DNA from: Bemisia tabaci
Taxonomy: Eukaryota > Arthropoda > Insecta > Hemiptera > Aleyrodidae
Reading direction: 5' to 3'
NCBI RefSeq assembly: GCF_918797505.1
Contig: NC_092800.1
Span: 41,831,430 to 41,895,429 of the forward strand
Length of the DNA: 64,000 bases
Part shown: piece by piece, positions 53,540 through 64,000 of the stretch
How positions within the stretch are numbered: the stretch's first letter is position 1
Layout: each line of letters begins with the position of its first letter
Notes under the pieces: generated by a model
What the model was told of the DNA's origin: nothing
The model's input: the letters and a program-made list of their open reading frames with translations, nothing else
The model's database searches: none
Position numbers and translations under genes: made by a program

Positions 53540-54090
53540 TTTTCCTTCAAAATTTTCACATAATATTTGGTATATGGTAAGAAAAAATGATTGAAAACTC
53601 AAGTATATTATGTTTACTTCCATATTCTCAATTCCAAAATAACATTCCATCCCAAAAATATAATATGGAAAAAAACGGTTTGCGTTCGAGACACAAAACA
53701 AGTAAGTAACTTGGCGTTGCCCAATTTGTTTTCGTGCTACTCCTGCCAGTTTAGGGCCGTCGCTTGTGTCTCTCAAAGCTGCTCGATTCTTCTCTGTCTG
53801 TAACGACGCAGATAGGTGTTTTTCGACCTTTCCTGATAGAAATTTATACGACATCATTGCGCATTATTCAACTTCAATTTTACAGAATATTCGGTACAAA
53901 ATGAGAAACATTGAGTGAAAATTCCAAGAATCATTACGCATTCCTATGCTTCTCCATTCCAAAATAGCAGTCCATCTCAAAATTGAGTGTAACAAGAAAA
54001 CTGCAGCGTCACAAATTGAAATACCCGTTTTTCGACCTTTACTATCGAGAGTTCAATGACACCGTTTCGCATAGATTGTACTCGACAGTG
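53540..54090 (+). repeat. Diverged tandem duplication (~213-bp unit)
   Basis: ATTTGGTAT, AATTCCAAAATAACATTCCA and TCGAGACACAAAAC in the first unit correspond to ATTCGGTAC, CATTCCAAAATAGCAGTCCA and GCGTCACAAATTG in the second. TTTTTCGACCTTTCCTGATA (53817) corresponds to GTTTTTCGACCTTTACTATC (54027). The first unit has an extra ~110 bp. Confidence 0.5.
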
Positions 54091-54238
54091 CTTCGATGGA
54101 GCGTTTAGTTCAAAATAATTAGACATAGATGGTATTAATTTATCTAACTTAACTCTCTTTTACAAATAATATATCTAATTTTTATGAAGCTAATTACTAG
54201 ATATTTTGAAATTTATGACACATTTCTGACAAACATGT

Positions 54239-54452
54239 TAGGATTTAAGTAGTAAAAGCTGAAAATGAAAAAAAATTCAACAATTTCACTTTAAATCACC
54301 ATTTTACTCGTATACTCATAAGAATCAAAAACCTATCACGAGAAACCAGTTCCTTCAGATTAGTCAGTTCACTTTTGAAACTATGTTCACAAGTTGAACC
54401 AATCGATATCGATACAATCTCACCGGTTTGATGTATCGTTTACGAACGATTA
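54239..54452 (+). repeat. Dispersed direct repeat, family Y, copy 2
   Basis: Partner of 48237-48440; identical over AATCGATATCGATACAATCT and CACC. Confidence 0.65.
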
Positions 54453-54504
54453 ATCCAACTTCGATTCGAGTTCATCATTAGAATTAGCGAATTGGAAGAG
54501 AATT

Positions 54505-54656
54505 AGAAGCGAAGATATTTTCGATTAAATTGCGAACTAAATTATCAGAAAAATTGATAGAAAAATATTCACAACTTTCTCAATAAATCCGTATTTTATC
54601 AAAGGAAATTAGGCAACGCCTAAAGGCTCATACGGCGTTTTTCCTTAGCACGGCAG
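54505..54656. mobile_element. MITE, family D, copy n (right half only)
   Basis: Begins near AGCGAAGATATTTTCG and ends TTTTTCCTTAGCACGGCAG. AACTAAATTATCAGAAAAAT supplies the uninterrupted site of E copy 1. Confidence 0.8.
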
Positions 54657-55468
54657 AACTGCTATTTTTTGCCCGGAATTATTCCGCGGAAATTGGGAAA
54701 AATTCCGGACGAATTTCATGATTTTGGGCCGGAGTGGGAATCCGCGGAATTCGGCCCGGAGCTTGACGTCACGGATATTTCAGAGCAATTCACGAGCGCG
54801 GTTGCCATTTTCATCTAATTATTCGATCGTTTCCACCCCATGATATAATACCCTCTGAAGCAACATGCAACGGTGTTCGTGAGCCGCTTTTCAGTGCTTT
54901 GTAATTTCCACGCAAACAAAATTATTTTCAAAACACGACGAGGGCGAGGATTTTCCGGGGGCGTTTCGTCGGAATTCACTCCGGATCGTTGTTTCGATTA
55001 ATGCTGAATTATTTTTAAGCGGCGGGAATTCGTTCGGCTCTCGACGTCCCTTCTGGGTGCATCTCTTTAATCCCTCTCGAAGGATATTTAGTTCGAGAGG
55101 GGATTCCACCCCTTGGGCACTTCCTCCGCAACAAATCTGACCTTATTTCTCAGCTTCGGGAGAGCGCATTCCGCGAAAAACAGTTTTATCGTACATGAAG
55201 AGGATCGCATTTAGCAAAAAGGAACCAGCGCGATTACAGTGTTTTCAAAATCGCGCAGGTTCTTCTTTCCTTTTAAAAATACTCAATGTAAGTACAGTAT
55301 TAAAATTTACACGATTAGTTATTTCCTTTAAAATTACAATTTTTTGGGAGGAATGCAACAAATATTTTCTATTTTAAGAGATTTTTCCGATAATTATGAA
55401 GAGGCAACATTTGTGTATGTATGTGCCGTTTTTTAATAGCGAGAGGCAACATTTGTACAACATCATAA
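54657..55468. other. GC-rich island with ATTAAT/TAATTA motifs
   Basis: CGCGGAA/TTCCGCGG words (54680-54750), CATCTAATTATTCGATCG, TTCGATTAATGCTGAATTAT and AAGCGGCGGGAATTCG. A 72-codon minus frame is open and unrecognised. A small element end AGCAAAAAGGAACCAGCGCG lies at 55212, related to families K and M. Confidence 0.3.
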
Positions 55469-55608
55469 TTGGATTACATTTTGCAACCAGAAACCACTAG
55501 CTTTGGCTCTCCCATAAAAGTACATATCTGTATAGGGAAACCAATGGCTGTATGTTGTCTCTAAAATGGGTCAGAAATAGTGGTACTTTTTTGCAAAACG
55601 TAATCCAA
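55469..55608. repeat. Family M element, copy 4
   Basis: TTGGATTACATTTTGCAACC at the left, TTTTGCAAAACGTAATCCAA at the right; interior TATAGGGAAACCAATGGCTG. Confidence 0.7.
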
Positions 55609-55650
55609 TTGCACTGGTTCCTTTTTGTTAAATGCGATCCAAGTAGGAAA

Positions 55651-55901
55651 TGGACCGCGTTAAGCAGAAAGGAACCAGGCCCCATTAGCTATTGCCAAAA
55701 ATCGGGCAATTTAATTCTTACCACAAAAACGGTTGTGGGGATTTTTGTGAAAAATCCATTGAATTCTCTGCATAATAGGAGGCAAATTCCTTACATTTTC
55801 AAGGGAATCCGCACAAACGTTCTCTTTTAAAAAATTAAATTGCACGATTAAATTTTACAATAGCTGATGTAGCTTGATTCCTTTCTGCTTAAGGCGGTCC
55901 G
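55651..55901. repeat. Family L element, copy 4
   Basis: TGGACCGCGTTAAGCAGAAA plus GGAACCAGGCCCCATTAGCT pairs with AGCTGATGTAGCTTGATTCC plus TTTCTGCTTAAGGCGGTCC. A TTAA lies in its right end (55889-55892). Confidence 0.75.
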
Positions 55902-55995
55902 TGTATTGTGGTGCCAAATTTCTGACCCTATCTAGTGGCTCATTTTTTCCTTCAAAAATTATCTTGGTCTCATAAGAGGAACGAAACCTCCTTTA
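55889..55995 (+). repeat. 107-bp direct repeat, left copy
   Basis: Begins TTAAGGCGGTCCGTGTATTG and ends AACGAAACCTCCTTTA. It matches 56381-56487 with four mismatches. The left copy shows the TTAA without the G element. Confidence 0.85.
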
Positions 55996-56380
55996 AATCG
56001 CATTAATTGGTTCCATTTTTTCAGCTACTCTTCATTTTTCTCAAATTTTGAGATCGCGATTCTGTTGTCAGGAGACTAAAGCACTCATTTACCAATTTTA
56101 ACAAAGAAATTCAACGTATTAAAGGCGTGCCGTGAGAAAACATCGCATTCGATACTGATGTCGAGACTGCACTCGAATACGATATTTTCTCTCTAAAAAA
56201 AAACGCTTGTATTACGTTGAATTTCTTTGTTGAAATTGGTAAGTGAGTGCTTTAGTCTCCTGACAACAGAATTGCGGTCTCCAAATTGGAGAAAAATGAC
56301 GAGTAGCTGAAAAATGGAACCAATTGATGCGATATATCGCATGCCGTTCTGACACAAAATATGGTGTCCATCGAATCACC
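55996..56380. mobile_element. Palindrome, family G, copy 2 (5' truncated)
   Basis: Starts inside the left arm (AATCGCATTAATTGGTTCCA) and ends ATCGAATCACC followed by TTAA (56381-56384). The first ~45 bp are missing. The centre ATACTGATGTCGAGACTGCA differs from copy 1. Confidence 0.85.
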
Positions 56381-56487
56381 TTAAGGCGGTCCGTGTATTG
56401 TGGTGCTAAATTTCTGACCCTATCTAGTGGCTCATTCTTTCCTTGAAAAATTCTCTTGGTCTCATAAGAGGAACGAAACCTCCTTTA
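56381..56487 (+). repeat. 107-bp direct repeat, right copy
   Basis: Right partner of 55889-55995, sharing the terminal TTAA with the G element. Confidence 0.85.
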
Positions 56488-56997
56488 CGGCACGTAATGT
56501 GGAAGATGGCTCGGCTACAAATCCATCTCTTTGTAGCTTGGGTGAGTGGTGAAGCGGATCATTCGCTTCTGCGAAGAGCGAGTGCGGAAGTGACTCGGAA
56601 GCCGAGCGTCGTCGTCGGAGGTGACGAGAAAAGTTCGCAAAGCACCGCGAGTAAACGCAGCTTCCAAAGCTCCCTCCGAATTCTTCCTTTCCGCGTGGAT
56701 TCGAAGTGGTCTGTTCGGAGACTTGGCGTCGGAGGTGAAAAACTTAGCGAAGTTTGCAACAAAATTCAGGCGGGGAGGGGGGCGGTGTAACCGTTTTAAT
56801 GGCCCGTAAAGTGACTCTTGGCCTCGTTCGCACGAAATGTCGAGCTGCGTTTCCCGCCTTTCGCGGGCGGTGTCCGGCTCTCGAGTGCATCAATTAGGCC
56901 GCCTTTTCAAAGGCTCCGACATTTTCCGAGTTTTTCCGCCCGTCGGAGGGGATGTTGGGAACGGACGGGCCGCAGTTGTGGACAAACCTGCGGTCTG
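56488..56997. other. GC/CpG-rich island
   Basis: One of the most CpG-rich stretches (GCCGAGCGTCGTCGTCGGAG, GGACGGGCCGCAGTTGTGG). Frames: 115 codons on plus (56443-56790), 67 on minus, 64 and 89 on plus at 56818-57106, all unrecognised. Possible promoter or first exon region; unproven. Confidence 0.3.
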
Positions 56998-57270
56998 CGG
57001 GCCGATTATTGAAATTTATAGACAAAGCTACAGACAAAGACGACAAAAGGGATTTTTAGGGATCCTATTGGTGGAGATAGGTGGTGGCAATGGACATAGG
57101 AGGTAGGTAATGGACTAACTAACGGCAACCCACTAAAGACCCGACATTTTAGTCCATCATTTTCTTCCTTAGTCTAGAAGAACCAACCATGTCAACCAAT
57201 AAGATCGCTCCATACTCTCCATGTCTTCTTTGTCTATCGCTTTGTCCATCAATTTCAATAATCGCCCCGC
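56998..57270. repeat. Family R element, copy 4
   Basis: GCGGGCCGATTATTGAAATT to TCAATAATCGCCCCGC, with AGGGATCCTATTGGTGGAGA and TCAACCAATAAGATCGCTCC inside. First of three consecutive copies. Confidence 0.8.
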
Positions 57271-57530
57271 TGGTTATTGAAATTGATAGACAAAGCGATA
57301 GACGTAGGAGACAGAGGAAAACTGAAGCGATCATATTGTCTAGAATGGACAAATAAAAGAAGGTAAGTAATGGACTGACTAACGGCAACCCAAGAAACCT
57401 CCCTACAGGTAGTTCATAATTTTCCCCCTGCTTAGTCTATGAGAAGCACTCGTTTCAACCAATAGGATTGCTCCATACTCCCAATGTCTTCTTTCTCTGT
57501 CGTATTGTCTGTCAATTCCAACAAACAGCC
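57271..57530. repeat. Family R element, copy 5
   Basis: TGGTTATTGAAATTGATAGA to CAATTCCAACAAACAGCCCG. Directly follows copy 4; the CCCCGC at the junction appears shared between them. Confidence 0.8.
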
Positions 57531-57800
57531 CGCTGACGAGAGACACCATCTACCGGGTGAGTTCCTCAGAAAAAACGAGAAAAAACTGAGGCGATCCTTT
57601 TGGTTGAAATGGGTGGTTGGAATAAACAGAGGAGGTAAGTAATATAGAATTATTAACAGCAACTCTCAAGAGACCCTACAGTTGGTTCATTATTTCTACC
57701 TTAGTCTATGAGAGGCCCCCTTTTCAACCAATTGGATCACTCCATACTCCCTACGTCTTCTTTGTCTATAGCTTTGTCTATTAATTTTAGGAATCAGCAC
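57531..57800. repeat. Family R element, copy 6 (left end decayed)
   Basis: Recognisable from CTGAGGCGATCCTTTTGGTT; right arm TCAACCAATTGGATCACTCC and TTTGTCTATAGCTTTGTCTA. The first 50 bp no longer match. Confidence 0.7.
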
Positions 57801-58592
57801 CCAGAGAAAATACGGACAGAGTTTAAATTGAATGCATTAAGCTGCACTGGGGAGAGGGGTGAGCGATTGGGAACAACCCCAAAAATTTCAAGAAAAGATC
57901 GATGAATGGTCAAGGTATATTTATCTTCTTTTTCCTGGCAACTCTGTGTAGCAGTATGGGGGAACACTTAATATTTCTTCCACTCAATGAGGAAAAATTT
58001 GGACGATTGTGTTTCATAAAAACCCAAGCGACATATACCATTTCTCGTAACGATTCGCATCCAATCGAAAATATTCATTCACATCATATATTGATGCTGA
58101 AATAAAGGAGACGAAAATTTATCACGAAAACACAGCTACCGATCGTGCCACTGTTTTGGTTTATCGCTTTCGGAACTGATAAAAAACAGAGTCCGCCGGT
58201 CGTATCTGTTACATACAGTCGAACTTAAACTGTTTTTTTCGCAAACCACCGTGCTTGTCGTTTTTATCGGATCCGCTTCCTATTTTTCGAACTATTTCAA
58301 TCTCTGTTGAGTTTTTTCGGGCTGCGCGGTTGGGGGTGGGGTTGGGGGGTTAACGGCGGTGGCGTTTAGTGCAGCGGCGAATTTGCATAGGGAACGGCAC
58401 TCTCAATCTGTTGTGAACTGATGCACCATCCAACTTCATCCGAACCCCCCCCCCCCCCCCCCCCCCCCCCCGACCGGTAACGTCTGGGTTGGATTTATGC
58501 GCGTGAGCTCCTCGCGCAGCTGCCACTTCGAAGGATAAGTGTCGCTGAGCTGAAAATCAGTTGAATAGAATTACCAAAATCGGGAATCAACA
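57801..58592. other. Single-copy stretch with a short possible secreted-peptide frame
   Basis: A plus frame of 67 codons (57902-58105) starts with a hydrophobic segment (GIFIFFFLATLC, residues 5-16) resembling a signal peptide and then ends without a domain. This can arise by chance in T-rich DNA. To the right, a GC-richer part with a 27-nt C-tract at 58445-58471. Confidence 0.2.
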
Positions 58593-59012
58593 CTGCCGTG
58601 ATAGTGCAGAGAGCGATAAGTGTCAAATTTTTGAAATCGAGTTTCCTTCAAAATTCGTTTAATCTCTTTTCACAGTGCCGCTCCCTTCTGCCAAATTTAA
58701 ACCTGGAAATATGTTTGCTGCTGTCCAAAATGCAACCGCGAAAGTACGTAGAGGATAGCATTTACAGCTGTCTTGCCGACACTAGCCTTACATGAAAATT
58801 AATAATCCCCCTCTTATGTATTTGAAATGAAATCGATCGATTTTTAATCATCCAAACGCTTTTCAAGAGTTCCACGCAATTAACACAATTTGACGGTAAT
58901 TTGACAAAGAACGGAGGCTTCAAGCGATACAATTTTCCCGGTCAAACGCTTCTGAGCCCGTTTTGTCAAAACTTCATTTTTGCACTTACGGCTCTCTTCG
59001 CTTTTACGGCAG
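58593..59012. mobile_element. TIR element, family N, copy 4 (internally deleted)
   Basis: Left CTGCCGTGATAGTGCAGAGA plus GCGATAAGTG, right CTCTCTTCGCTTTTACGGCAG. Shares GTTTCCTTCAAAATTCGT with copy 2 but lacks the GCAAGACAGCAG block. Confidence 0.75.
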
Positions 59013-59288
59013 AATACTACCATGCTGACGAGAAACTTTGTGTGAACCTTCACACGCTAACTATTTTCCTTTTTACGAAAATAAAAGGCTACGGGGGAAA
59101 ACGTGCTTACATGTCGAGAAAAAGATTGTCCCGGAAAAAACCTCCGGTTCGATAGAATTTCTCATCACATTACTTTAAAAATCGGGCACATTAATTGGGA
59201 CGAAAAGCTGATGAACCTTAAATTGGAGTTGAGCGAAATGATATGAATTAACGCGTACGTTTTCGATTATTAAAGCATTCGTTACGAG

Positions 59289-59501
59289 CACCGGGAAAAA
59301 AGTCGCTTGGATCTAGAGTCTAAACTCATAAAAACATTGACAAGATAAAATACGTACTCTTGATTAAATCAAGAACCAAGCCTCTTAATTTAAGCGGATT
59401 TCCTTTTGATTCAAGCGAATACCCCGATTGAATCAAGAGTATTTTTTCTTGTCAATGTTTTCAAGAGTCTGGACTCAAGTTCCAAGTGACTTTTTTCCAG
59501 T
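59289..59501. mobile_element. Family B element, variant copy 8
   Basis: CACCGGGAAAAAAGTCGCTT at the left, CCAAGTGACTTTTTTCCAGT at the right. Belongs to the GTCGCTTGG subfamily of the copy at 23.3 kb. Terminal base pairs partly lost. Confidence 0.8.
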
Positions 59502-59582
59502 AAACAGCCTGTGCATCGATCCTGTTCCATGGTTTAAATGGCAGATAAATCGATAAATCACCAAGCACGCCACACCACTGCT
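59502..59582. repeat. Family T solo end
   Basis: TGCATCGATCCTGTTCCATG, GTTTAAATGGCA and AGCACGCCACACCACTG match the right half of complete T elements. Confidence 0.7.
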
Positions 59583-60410
59583 TAATATCTAAAAGAATGT
59601 AGCCTGTTTCGTCCACGAGCTTCCATGATGTTTTTTTCTCAAACGGAAGCTTCGTTTCATAATTCATCGACATGAGAATCAGAGATGGGGCTTTTCTAAA
59701 ATCGATTTTTCGGGTCAAATTTTTTTTATAGAGATACGGCAATGTGAGTTTGGTGCGGGTGGATGAGAACAATAGCGGCAAAATTAGTTTGAGGGAAAAT
59801 AGGGAGCAGGGGAGCGGGACCATAGAATCGCTCGGAAGTTGTTTGAGGAAAATCGTAAAAATGGGGATTGTGTTTATTCGCTTTTTTTCGTCACTCAACT
59901 TTCATTCGAACGGTATGCCGATCAACTTCTGATAGGTCCTCATATCTGTTTACCAGAATTCCCATGCTCGATTTCGAGCCTTGATGTCACATGTCAGGGC
60001 TTTCGACATCCCGGCCGATACGCAAATCAGGAATTAAAAAACGCGGGAGTTCAAGAACACGCTGGTTTTTCAGGAAAAGCTACAGTAAATTTCATCAGGC
60101 ATTATCACAGAATAATCATGAGAGAGCTATCATTTTGCTACCTTAGTTTTCCTGTGAAAGGGATCCTCCGAGGTCTCCTATGACAAAATGTTCACCGGTG
60201 CCGTAGACTCATTTCTAAAGCAGGAAGCTAAAAAAAACGCAAAATTTCTTGCGAAGATTGTGAAGGTAGGGGTGCATGTTAGAATTTGCCGATGCGTTCA
60301 TCGTGATTTAATGCCTGTCATTCTTAGTACGTTCAAATATCGTATAATACTGTGCAACACCTCTGTTGTGAAATAGTTGCTTCAGGCGCAGCCGCTCGGC
60401 GGGCGGGCGG
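59583..60410. other. Single-copy stretch with unassigned frames
   Basis: Plus frames of 114 (59839-60183) and 62 codons (60188-60376) are open; neither is recognised. The 145-codon minus frame 59461-59898 overlaps repeats B and T and is discounted. Confidence 0.25.
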
Positions 60411-60993
60411 CCAGCGCGAGAGGCTCACTGGCGCCTACAAACCTAAGTGGATACTTCAAGCATTGTGCAATGCGTGAAGTATCCACTTAGGTTTGTTGGC
60501 GCCAGTGAGCCTCTCGCGCTGGCAGCACGCCGCTCCGCTCTGTTAGGCTTTAATACCTGTTTATACTCGCACAGTCAGCGTTTTTTAACTCATGATTTTG
60601 AAATGTTTGCACACTCTGCATTGATTATTCTCATTTAAATTGATGGGAAAAAATATGTATGAATTTATCAAAAAAGAATAATAATATAATGTGTGCTTTT
60701 TAAATATTGGTGGTTCCGCGTCAAATTCAATGATTTCCAAAGCACTTTAATTTTTTCTTTTACATTTTGTGCTTTTATTGTGCTGCAGCGAGGTGTACGC
60801 GCAACCAAACGCTCAAAATTTCACGTATTTGACTCTAAAAGATCGATGTACAAATGGGTTAAACTAAAAATTGCGTGCTTCTTGGTTTTTTTTCCTCTTT
60901 ATTCATTTTTGCAGTTTCTGTCGGCACAACTGCGGCTCATTGAGATTAATGTCGCTTGAAAAGGTTTTACAAGTATTTGCCACGTTTTAAAAT
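60411..60993 (+). repeat. Family Q repeat, copy 2
   Basis: Starts with a 112-bp near-perfect palindrome (60411-60522; arms CCAGCGCGAGAGGCTCACTG, GCGCCTACAAACCTAAGTGG, ATACTTCA). It continues with GCAGCACGCCGCTCCGCTC and an AT-rich body. The 88-codon plus frame 60693-60959 is the counterpart of the minus frame in copy 1. Confidence 0.75.
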
Positions 60994-61909
60994 ATGAATG
61001 TTTTCAAAATGAAGTATTAATTTCTTAAAGAAAAAATTACAAAAATAAAAAAAATACCTACACATATATAAGGTATATTGTACATCGAATATTTTAAGGA
61101 TAGAAATAAAACCAAATATTCACCAATGACAATTAAAAAAGATGATTCAAAAAGAGAAAGTAATAACAGTTCATTTAGAAAATGAGCAACCATTACAACA
61201 CCTCCCTCTCTCTCAATTTCTTATTTCCATATTGTCAATATAATTTTACATACCGACTAAAATATAACGCTTGGGCCAAATCACTGTTGCTTATTTTACG
61301 TGTGGGCGTAAACTACTGGACAAAAAAGGTGCGCGGACAAAAAATCGTTGATAAAATGTCCTGAAACCACCCATTGTGCGACGATACGTGAGTTTGTCTG
61401 GGACTCTGCTGCCTCTAGAATTTTACACCCGGACTCGGAAAATTCTCAATCTGATCCTGGAACGAGTTTACCTTGGCAGTGAGCGGGCATCCATTACACC
61501 CCCGCCTTTGAATAGGCCGTTCGATTCGCGCCTTCAATCACGTTACACGGGGATCGGGGAGGGGGAGGGGGTACCGTTTTCCCGCCATCCAACAACGAGA
61601 CGTCGCACCTCCGTTCCGCCCCAATTTGTCACGCGGATACATCCTACTCGCATCCCGGCAATGACATACGGGCAATCAATATCGATTTGCCCGAGATACT
61701 AGCCCCCCCCCCCCCCTCTCCCACCACATGGTATCTTCTTTTACCGTTTCGCTCGATGGTTTATTCGCCTCAGCGGAACTTATTTTTCCGTCGATAGCTT
61801 GATAGCTTGAAAGTATGAAATAACAACTTAATTTAGGGAGAGGCTGCAAAAAAACAGAGGATAATAAAAAAAAACCCGCACGGAGAAAAATCTATGGCTT
61901 TATATAACA
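60994..61909. other. AT-rich, then GC-richer island 61370-61720
   Basis: The island contains a CpG-bearing 108-codon plus frame (61376-61702), unrecognised, and a C-tract at 61703-61717. CGCACGGAGAAAAA at 61877 resembles the family A terminus but has no partner. Confidence 0.3.
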
Positions 61910-62141
61910 CACATGGAAAAAAAACACAATTGGATCGAGAGTCCAGACTCTTAAAAACATCGACAAGAAAAAATACTCTTGATTCAACCGGATTTGTTGC
62001 TTAAATCAAGAACCAAGCCTCTTAATTTGAGCGGATTTCCTTTTGATTTAAGCAAAAATCCGATTGAATCAAGAAGCATTTTTTCTTGTCGATGTTTTTA
62101 GGAGTCTGCACTCTAGATCCAATGTGCTTTCTTTTCCAGTG
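61910..62141. mobile_element. Family B element, copy 9
   Basis: CACATGGAAAAAAAACACAA at the left, TGCTTTCTTTTCCAGTG at the right; arms as in copy 1. Left terminus altered (CACATGG for CACTGG); no target duplication read. Confidence 0.85.
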
Positions 62142-62829
62142 AACCAATTAGTGGTTTGTATGGAACACCACTAGTGGTCGTAAATGAACGATTGATTCTC
62201 GGTTTTTGAACCATAGTAAGGTATATATGCCGTCACTAGGGTATGTGTGCTATTATTATAAGTTTTTTAAGTATTATTGTAAGTTGTTATTTTAAGTATT
62301 CATTCGACCTAGCAAGTGTCTCTCAAGTATGATGTCAATTGTTTCTGATCGTTGGTTTCGTTGTTATTCCTTTATGTTGCAAAACAAAATAATGCTTTCA
62401 GACGATTTGAATCATACTTAAAAGAGACGTGTACCAGATGAGTGAACGGGGTGAGTTCCGCAGAAAAAAACGGCATAACCTTACTTGGCCATGCCGTTTT
62501 CCACCTCGCTTTCCAATTGCAGTCGGGTTGATTCGAGGCAACACCAGAAACTACGTTTGTTCGATGAGCAACGGCATGACTACAAATCTTGGAAGTTTTC
62601 CGTCACTAACCGAAGTTTTTCAAGTGCAGTTATTAACCTGAAAAGGATGTGCAATTTAAAACATCCGACAACCCTGCCGATGGCCGGCCGCACAGCGATG
62701 TCCGAGTGGTAGCGTTTTATTGCGCCTGTAACTAGGAATTGAAAATTAAATCGACCTATAAAATGGGTAAATAAAATTAAACTCGAGGCACAGGTCAGAC
62801 ATCTCGGTCGATGGGTATGGAGAGTGGTG
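62142..62829. other. Single-copy stretch, nothing recognised
   Basis: AT-rich then mixed. Plus frames of 70 and 75 codons overlap at 62429-62712 and are unrecognised. Confidence 0.35.
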
Positions 62830-63092
62830 CATTGGTAAGAAAAAAACCGCCGTAAGAATTTTCGATGTTGACTAATTTACCTTTTTATCAGATACTTATT
62901 TATTTTATTTTTTTGTTTTGAAAAATTTTGAATATTCCTCCTGAGCATTCTTAGATATGTAGGATTAAAATACGAGTAAAATTACGTGAGGAATTTGAAG
63001 GGAAAAATTCGTAAGTTTGTTGAATAAAAGTTGTATTATATTAAAAGAAATTGAGCGAGATATGGATACGGCCTTTTTCCTCAACATAACAG
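62830..63092. mobile_element. MITE, family D, copy o (old)
   Basis: Diverged: left GGTAAGAAAAAAACCGCCGT, right ATACGGCCTTTTTCCTCAAC plus ATAACAG. Body AT-rich but in the family D order. Confidence 0.6.
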
Positions 63093-63302
63093 AATTCAGA
63101 GAGCTCGTGAAACCAGCACGTGGGAGCGATTCGGAGGCAATGTTCCCCGTTTTCTTGACGAAAAATTCATTCCTCCATCACAATTTCCTGATAAAAAAGT
63201 TTCAATGGCCGAATACCAAAACTACGAATCTATACCAAAATACGAATCTCTACTAATCTCGATTGCAAAATTTCAATTTTTTTTTAAAACCAAGTTTCAA
63301 AT

Positions 63303-63440
63303 GGACGTATTTCTGCCAAACAAAATCCGACATCCGACAAATCCGAAATTAAGACATGAGCCCTGAGACCCATAAGAATACATGCATAACAGGGCTCACG
63401 TCGTTATGCCCATAGTTCCGTTTGACAGAAGTGCGTCCAA
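63303..63440. repeat. Family I palindrome, copy 3
   Basis: GGACGTATTTCTGCCAAACA at the left, GTTCCGTTTGACAGAAGTGC plus GTCC at the right; interior GAGCCCTGAGACCCATAAGA and CAGGGCTCACGTCGTTATGC. Confidence 0.7.
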
Positions 63441-63622
63441 ATGGCATGTTGGCCAATCCCACGCTTATTACCTCAGCCCCAGGTGACGAAAGAAATAGAT
63501 CGTAAAGGTGACATTTTTACAAAATAGCCATGCCACGGAACAGAAAAATCGAGGCAATATTTCAATATGCAGCGTCGAAATTTTTCCATCTATTATGAAA
63601 CATTCACGGAAATTCGGAAACG

Positions 63623-63662
63623 TCGCAATCATGATACGTGGTTTTGGAGTTTAGCCATCAAA
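63623..63662. repeat. Family J fragment
   Basis: ACGTCGCAATCATGATACGT followed by GGTTTTGGAGTTTAGCCATC resembles the right end of family J copy 1. The upstream 63480-63620 may be its decayed body. Confidence 0.5.
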
Positions 63663-64000
63663 ACAACGGGACGATTGAGGGAAACTCATTCTTCTCGAGT
63701 TGACGCGGAATTGTGCAAGGTCAACGCTCTGAAGTGCCCCGTGATGCAATGTAAGCGCGTCTAAGTTACGACTAATAAACTTAATTTTATTAAGAAACGA
63801 GTTCCTCTAGTAACCTTTCCTGCCTCATTTTGCAAAGTCCTCGTTCAAGTAATTTTACCCGTGGTCATGGAGCATTTACGTCACTTATGAGCTTTTTTAT
63901 GACGTGGTAATTGACAATTTACCTGGCGAAATGATTTGTTTCCTAAGACTGACGACTATTTTAACAACCCGGTCTCAGAAATAGGAAAAAATTAAGAAAA
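63663..64000. other. Window end, nothing recognised
   Basis: Single-copy AT-rich sequence to the end; no element or gene seen. Confidence 0.4.

Noticed and set aside
59461..59898. 145-codon minus frame
   Set aside because: Begins in single-copy DNA but its end covers a family T fragment and a family B arm.

Overview
The window looks like intergenic or intronic DNA of an arthropod nuclear genome. It is AT-rich, has no operons or bacterial signals, no open reading frame with a recognisable domain, a tRNA-derived SINE, long microsatellites, and dozens of short foldback or terminal-inverted-repeat (TIR) DNA transposons of many families. The repeat repertoire resembles what I associate with hemipterans, especially the whitefly Bemisia tabaci. 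That assignment is inference from memory of repeat style, not from a gene, and should be held at about 50-60%.

Layout. From 1 to about 35 kb the sequence is a mosaic of non-autonomous elements separated by short single-copy stretches. Nested insertions occur at 7.7-8.5, 10.0-10.5, 13.6-14.0, 23.2-23.7, 28.4-29.1, 29.5-30.4 and 33.7-34.1 kb. A 976-bp hAT-type element holding an internal tandem array lies at 20.6-21.5 kb, and a SINE with a 14-bp target duplication at 23.7-24.0 kb. From 35 to 64 kb the elements continue at lower density. This part holds an N-family element split by a C-family element (44.0-45.0 kb), a 250-bp trinucleotide microsatellite (50.9-51.1 kb), a 107-bp direct duplication around a TTAA-flanked element (55.9-56.5 kb), three R elements in a row (57.0-57.8 kb), and a 0.58-kb repeat (60.4-61.0 kb) whose inverted partner is at 6.45-7.0 kb.

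No protein-coding gene is called. The open frames present fall inside TIR elements or microsatellites, or are short with no recognisable product. Between the repeats are about twenty islands of 200-500 bp that are richer in GC and CpG, appear single-copy in the window, and in several cases carry TAATTA/ATTAAT-type motifs. They could be conserved non-coding elements, promoters or small exons, and only comparison with related genomes could tell.

The strongest results are internal. Families can be defined from multiple copies in the same 64 kb, and target site duplications (TSDs) can be read at many insertions: 2 bp for the CACTG-ended families B and C and for E and J, 4 bp for D, TTAA for G, 8 bp for T and the hAT element, 9-10 bp for CC. 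In several cases the pre-insertion site survives in a sister copy or in the opposite arm of the host palindrome. Family letters (A, B, C and so on) are labels used only in this annotation.
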